From: Pontibacter ummariensis
GTDB taxonomy: Bacteria; Bacteroidota; Bacteroidia; Cytophagales; Hymenobacteraceae
NCBI RefSeq assembly: GCF_900188175.1
Contig: NZ_FZOQ01000003.1
Coordinates: 1-64,000, forward strand
DNA: 64,000 nt
Reading direction: 5' to 3'
Shown: in pieces, positions 60,308-64,000 of the stretch
Layout: each line of letters begins with the position of its first letter
How positions within the stretch are numbered: the stretch's first letter is position 1
Notes under the pieces: model-generated
What the model saw: only the letters and a program-made list of their open reading frames with translations
Told to the model about the DNA's origin: nothing
Database searches by the model: none
Program-made: the position numbers and the translations under genes

Positions 60308-62587
60308 TTAGTGTTGTTTAAGGGTTTCTGTTAACTCCAGGTCGATGGTGCGGTCGTTCAGGTTGGCGCTTTTCACTTCTACCAGCACCTCATCGCCAAA
60401 CGAAATAATGCGTTTGCTCTGCCGTCCGATGATGCGGTAGTTGTTAGCGTCCAGCTCGTAGTAGTCGTCGTTCAGGTCAGACAGACGTACCATGCCCTCA
60501 CACTTGTTTTCTTCGATCTCCACAAAGATACCCCATTCTGTGACACCAGACACAATGCCCTTGTACTGGTTGCCAATGGTGTCCTTCATAAACTCAACCT
60601 GCTTGTACTTAATAGAGGCACGCTCCGCGTCTGCAGCACGCTTCTCCATCTCTGAGGAGTGGCGGCAACGCTCTTCATACTCTTCCTTGTCCTCCGACTT
60701 ACCGCCATCCAAGTAGTGCTGCAACAGGCGGTGCGCCATCATGTCCGGGTAGCGGCGGATAGGCGAGGTAAAGTGCGAATAGTGATCAAAGGCCAAACCA
60801 AAGTGCCCCTCGGGCTCAGTGCTGTATTTGGCTTTGGCCATGGTGCGGATAGCCAGGTTCTGTAGCACGCTTTGCTCCGGCTTGCCCTCAATCTCCTCTG
60901 TCAGGTTATTCAGCTCCTCCGAAATGTCTCCGTCCGGGTCTACTTTATAGCCGAACTTGCGGGCAAAGAGCGAGAAAGTACTGAGCTTTTCAGGGTCTGG
61001 TGAGCCGTGGGTACGGTATACCATGGTAGGGCGTCTTTTGCCTTTGCCAAGGTTGTACACGTACTCTGCCACTTTTTTATTTGCTAGCAACATGAACTCC
61101 TCGATCAGCTTGTGCGCGTCTTTGCGCTCTTTTACATAGATATAAAGTGGCTTGCCGTTTTCGTCCAGCTTAAACTTAACCTCTGTGGTTTCGAAACTAA
61201 TGGCACCGTTCTTAAAGCGCTTGTCTTTGAGTTTCTTGGCGATGTTGTTCAGGATGTTGATTTCCTCTGCGAAGTCGCCTTCGCCTGTCTCGATGCGTTC
61301 CTGCGCCTCTTCATAGGCAAACCGGCGATCCGAGTAAATGACCGTGCGGCCAAACCAGGAGTCATAGAGCTTGCCATTGTCATCCAGCTCAAACACAGCC
61401 GAGAAGGTAAGCTTCTCCTCATGCGGCCGCAGGGAGCACAATCCGTTAGAGAGGCGCTCCGGCAGCATCGGGATGGTTCTGTCCACCAGGTACACCGACG
61501 TGGCGCGGTGGAAGGCTTCTTTTTCTAATATACTCTTAGGCGTTACATAATGCGTTACATCGGCAATGTGCACGCCAATCTCCCAGTTACCGTTCTCCAG
61601 CTTTTGGATAGACAGGGCATCGTCAAAATCTTTGGCGTCGGCAGGGTCGATGGTAAAGGTCGTCACATCGCGGAAGTCGCGACGCTTACCAATCTCTGCC
61701 TCCGTTATTTTATCTGAAATGCTTTCGGCTTCCTCCTCCACTGTTTCGGGGAACTCGAAAGGCAGGCCAAACTCGGCCATGATGGAATGTATCTCGGCCT
61801 CATGCTCTCCTGCCGGACCGAATACACGAACCACCTCCCCGGTCGGGTTCTTTCCGTGAGTCTTTGGCCACTCTACTATCTTCACCAGTACTTTGTCACC
61901 TGCCTGGGCCCCGTTCAGGCCGCTTTCTCCCACAAACACGTCAAAGTAAAGCTTCTTGAAATCGGGCACCACGAAACCGAAGTTCTTCGATAGCTCCATA
62001 ATGCCTACGAGTTCAGTCCGTGTGCGCTCCAGCACTTCTACCACGATCCCTTCGGCACGGCCTCCGCGCACGGTTGGCAGCACTTCTACCTTCACCAAGT
62101 CGCCGTCCATGGCATAATTCAGGTGCTCCCGAAATACACGCACGTCCTCCTCTGTTTCTTCCGACACAATGTAAGCGTACTTGCTGTTAGCTAAGTCCAC
62201 ACGACCCGTGATAATGTTCACGCGCAGGTTCAGCATGTATTTGTCACTGTCAACCGATAACAGCTTGTTCTCACGCACCAGGTCCTTTAGAATATCCGTC
62301 ACTGTTTCGCGGCCTTTTTTATCCACTATCCCCAAACGGCGGTAGATCTGCCGCATCGTAAAGACAGTGTCCGGGCTATCGGAGAAAGATTCCAGTACAA
62401 TGGTTTTCGCTGACTTACGCTCCCGTTCGCGGGACCTTTCTTTTCTGGAGGATGACTCTCTTCTGGATGAGGACTCGCCCCTTGTAGATGAACTTCTTTT
62501 AGAAGAAGAGCTTCCTCTGCGGGAACCGCTTCTTTCGCTACGGCCCTCTTTGTCCTGACCGCTCTTGTTGTTGTTTTTGCTTCTCAT
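60308..62587 (-). CDS. rnr: Ribonuclease R
   Basis: The 759-aa exoribonuclease has an N-terminal Ser/Arg-rich disordered stretch (about 1-60), cold-shock-like domains (about 65-280), and an RNB catalytic domain with TIDPADAKDFDDALS and the RPTMVYRTHGSPDPEKL region. A C-terminal S1 domain follows (about 665-745). It degrades structured RNA 3' to 5'. The stop lies 7 bp before the polyprenyl synthetase gene. Confidence 0.93.
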   Translation of the reverse strand: MRSKNNNKSGQDKEGRSERSGSRRGSSSSKRSSSTRGESSSRRESSSRKERSRERERKSAKTIVLESFSDSPDTVFTMRQIYRRLGIVDKKGRETVTDILKDLVRENKLLSVDSDKYMLNLRVNIITGRVDLANSKYAYIVSEETEEDVRVFREHLNYAMDGDLVKVEVLPTVRGGRAEGIVVEVLERTRTELVGIMELSKNFGFVVPDFKKLYFDVFVGESGLNGAQAGDKVLVKIVEWPKTHGKNPTGEVVRVFGPAGEHEAEIHSIMAEFGLPFEFPETVEEEAESISDKITEAEIGKRRDFRDVTTFTIDPADAKDFDDALSIQKLENGNWEIGVHIADVTHYVTPKSILEKEAFHRATSVYLVDRTIPMLPERLSNGLCSLRPHEEKLTFSAVFELDDNGKLYDSWFGRTVIYSDRRFAYEEAQERIETGEGDFAEEINILNNIAKKLKDKRFKNGAISFETTEVKFKLDENGKPLYIYVKERKDAHKLIEEFMLLANKKVAEYVYNLGKGKRRPTMVYRTHGSPDPEKLSTFSLFARKFGYKVDPDGDISEELNNLTEEIEGKPEQSVLQNLAIRTMAKAKYSTEPEGHFGLAFDHYSHFTSPIRRYPDMMAHRLLQHYLDGGKSEDKEEYEERCRHSSEMEKRAADAERASIKYKQVEFMKDTIGNQYKGIVSGVTEWGIFVEIEENKCEGMVRLSDLNDDYYELDANNYRIIGRQSKRIISFGDEVLVEVKSANLNDRTIDLELTETLKQH

Positions 62588-62813
62588 GTATGATTGGTAT
62601 CTCCGTAGTGAGCCACTAATAGGTAAGCTCTACTTAAATTCCTTAACCTTATTGTTTAGATACTATACGCCTACGAGAGTGGCTTAGGTTAAGGGAAGAG
62701 AGAATTTGAGGTGAATTTATATAGAAAAAGCTATATACTAACTATAAAGCCCTTGATTTCTAGTGTTGTCGGAAGAGGACATGCTAAAAGTATACTACGC
62801 TGCATTTCCTCTA

Positions 62814-64000
62814 CTAGCGCATGACACCTGCCTTTATTGCCTCCCGCTTTTCCTGTGCTGCGATAATATCTCCGGGCTCCCCTTTAGGGATAGCATCGAT
62901 AAGGGCTTTGGTGTAGTCCTGCTGCGGATTCAAAAAGAGCTGCTCTGGCGTACCGCTCTCTACCACCTTGCCTTTATGCATGACCAGGATGCGGTCCGAA
63001 AGGTACTTGGCAACGGAGAGATCGTGGGTAATGAAGAGGAAGCTTATCCCTAGCTCATGTTTCAACTGATTCAGCAGGTTTAGAATCTGAGCTTGTACGG
63101 ACACATCCAGAGCAGACACGGCTTCGTCACAAATGATACACTTGGGTTGCAAGGCAAGCGCCCGTGCAATACAAACACGTTGCCGCTGCCCTCCGGAAAA
63201 CTCGTGTGGATAACGCTCAAAGTGCTCTGGCAAAAGACCTACTTTATCAAGCAGTTGCAAGGCTTTTGCACGTCGTTCCCTATCGTTTTTGTAAAGCTTA
63301 TGCACACGCATCGGCTCCATAATGGCCTCCCCTACAGGGTACATAGGGTTAAGAGAAGCATAGGGATCCTGGAAGACCATCTGGAAATCGTGGCGGCTTT
63401 TGCGCAACTCCTCTGCAGAGAGGCTGACCAGGTCCCTGCCCTGGAAGATAACATGCCCCGCTGTTGGCTCTATCAGTCGCAATAAGGCGCGCCCCAGCGT
63501 TGTTTTTCCGCAGCCGGATTCCCCAACCAATCCTAAGGTTTCGCCGGCGTGCACCTCAAAGCTAACGCCGTCCACCGCTCTTACATGATCAACCGTGCGG
63601 GAAAAGAACCCTTTCCTGATCGGAAAATACACTTTCAGGTTTTCGACTTGCAGCAAGGGAGGCTTTTGTTTGTTCTCCTGCTCTCGCTTCGTTTGGGTAA
63701 CAGTCCATGAAGACTCATTGACCACATCCGTAAAGGATGACTGGTGTGCCTGCTCCTTCTTTTCAAATATATTTCCGAACACATCCTCCTGCAAAAAATC
63801 AGAAACGGTAGGAAGGACTATCTGGTAATTAGCTGAAAGCTTAGGTCGGCAGGCTAAAAGCCCTTTGGTATACGGGTGTTGTGGACTGGTGAAGACATCC
63901 AATACCCTGCCTTGTTCCACCAGTCTGCCCTTGTACATCACCAGCACCCTATCGGCTATCTCGGCAACCACGCCTAGATCGTGCGTGATAAACAGCACCG
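62814..64000 (-). CDS. Dipeptide/oligopeptide ABC transporter ATPase, partial (fused)
   Basis: The gene runs off the right edge. The visible 394 residues contain the end of a first ATPase domain (FITHDLGVVAEIADRVLVMYKG with C-terminal oligopeptide segment HPYTKGLLACRP) and a complete second ATPase with Walker A GESGCGKTTLG, signature SGGQRQRVCIARALALQPK, Walker B ICDEAVSALDVS and a QDYTKALIDAIP tail. Both are OppD/OppF-like, so this is a fused OppDF or DppDF-type protein. Substrate-binding and permease genes lie outside the window. Confidence 0.85.
   Translation of the reverse strand, partial: VLFITHDLGVVAEIADRVLVMYKGRLVEQGRVLDVFTSPQHPYTKGLLACRPKLSANYQIVLPTVSDFLQEDVFGNIFEKKEQAHQSSFTDVVNESSWTVTQTKREQENKQKPPLLQVENLKVYFPIRKGFFSRTVDHVRAVDGVSFEVHAGETLGLVGESGCGKTTLGRALLRLIEPTAGHVIFQGRDLVSLSAEELRKSRHDFQMVFQDPYASLNPMYPVGEAIMEPMRVHKLYKNDRERRAKALQLLDKVGLLPEHFERYPHEFSGGQRQRVCIARALALQPKCIICDEAVSALDVSVQAQILNLLNQLKHELGISFLFITHDLSVAKYLSDRILVMHKGKVVESGTPEQLFLNPQQDYTKALIDAIPKGEPGDIIAAQEKREAIKAGVMR

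Overview
The window is chromosomal DNA of a Bacteroidota bacterium of the order Cytophagales, most like Pontibacter/Hymenobacteraceae. The evidence is the Bacteroidota -7 promoter element (TAnnTTTG) ahead of many genes, a GldE-type CBS membrane protein, a TonB-dependent receptor paired with a DUF4249 lipoprotein, a bacterial GGGP synthase, a head-GIN (DUF2807) protein, and IS982 and tyrosine-recombinase remnants typical of this group. Assignments come from reading the sequence and from family knowledge; no database search was run.

Layout. 1-1.9 kb is a gene-poor edge. It has three tandem leftward promoters that probably drive a highly expressed transcription unit beyond the window, a dead IS982 transposase, an integrase fragment and tRNA-Phe. 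2-8 kb holds a TlpA-like thioredoxin, a DnaJ-TM-TPR protein, an operon of holin-like protein, YtxH-like protein and GGGP synthase, an AraC regulator and an acyl-CoA dehydrogenase. 8-12.6 kb holds a leftward set (panD, LPG-flippase-like protein, rfaE2, zinc peptidase), then panC divergent from a degenerate starch-synthase-like gene. 12.9-19.5 kb holds glmS, ridA, a YihY/BrkB protein, gltX and an AIM24-family gene. 20-25 kb holds a GH3-family protein with lptB, a GH25 lysozyme and recJ. 25-36.4 kb is a long leftward envelope and housekeeping block: TPR protein, PpiD-like foldase, gldE, a 56-aa membrane protein, lptC, an outer-membrane protein, coaX, an RluB-type pseudouridine synthase with an Arg/Asp-rich repeat tail, scpB and a DksA-like protein. 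36.8-44 kb holds ribH, a TPR protein, pdhA, then rightward recF, DUF1643, DUF721/DciA, a thioesterase and an M28 peptidase. 44-48.3 kb holds a DUF2807 protein, small membrane proteins, a rhomboid protease fused to a TonB-plug-like tail, and an N-formylglutamate amidohydrolase-family gene. 48.3-53.2 kb is accessory: an AT-rich leader with a possible small RNA, the receptor/DUF4249 pair and a decayed TonB gene. 53.2-64 kb holds an ABC exporter, DUF2490, an SLC13 transporter, a second rhomboid, a polyprenyl synthetase, rnr and a truncated fused Opp-type ATPase.

How the genes fit together. LPS and envelope assembly is represented by rfaE2, lptB, lptC, GldE and the PpiD-like foldase. CoA synthesis is represented by panC, panD and coaX at three transcription units. 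Isoprenoid/ether-lipid chemistry is represented by GGGP synthase and the polyprenyl synthetase.

The most unusual items are the rhomboid/plug fusion, the tandem promoters at the left edge, the TonB pseudogene beside an intact receptor pair, the starch-synthase-like protein lacking its sugar-nucleotide motif and second domain, and several unannotated 36-56 aa membrane peptides.
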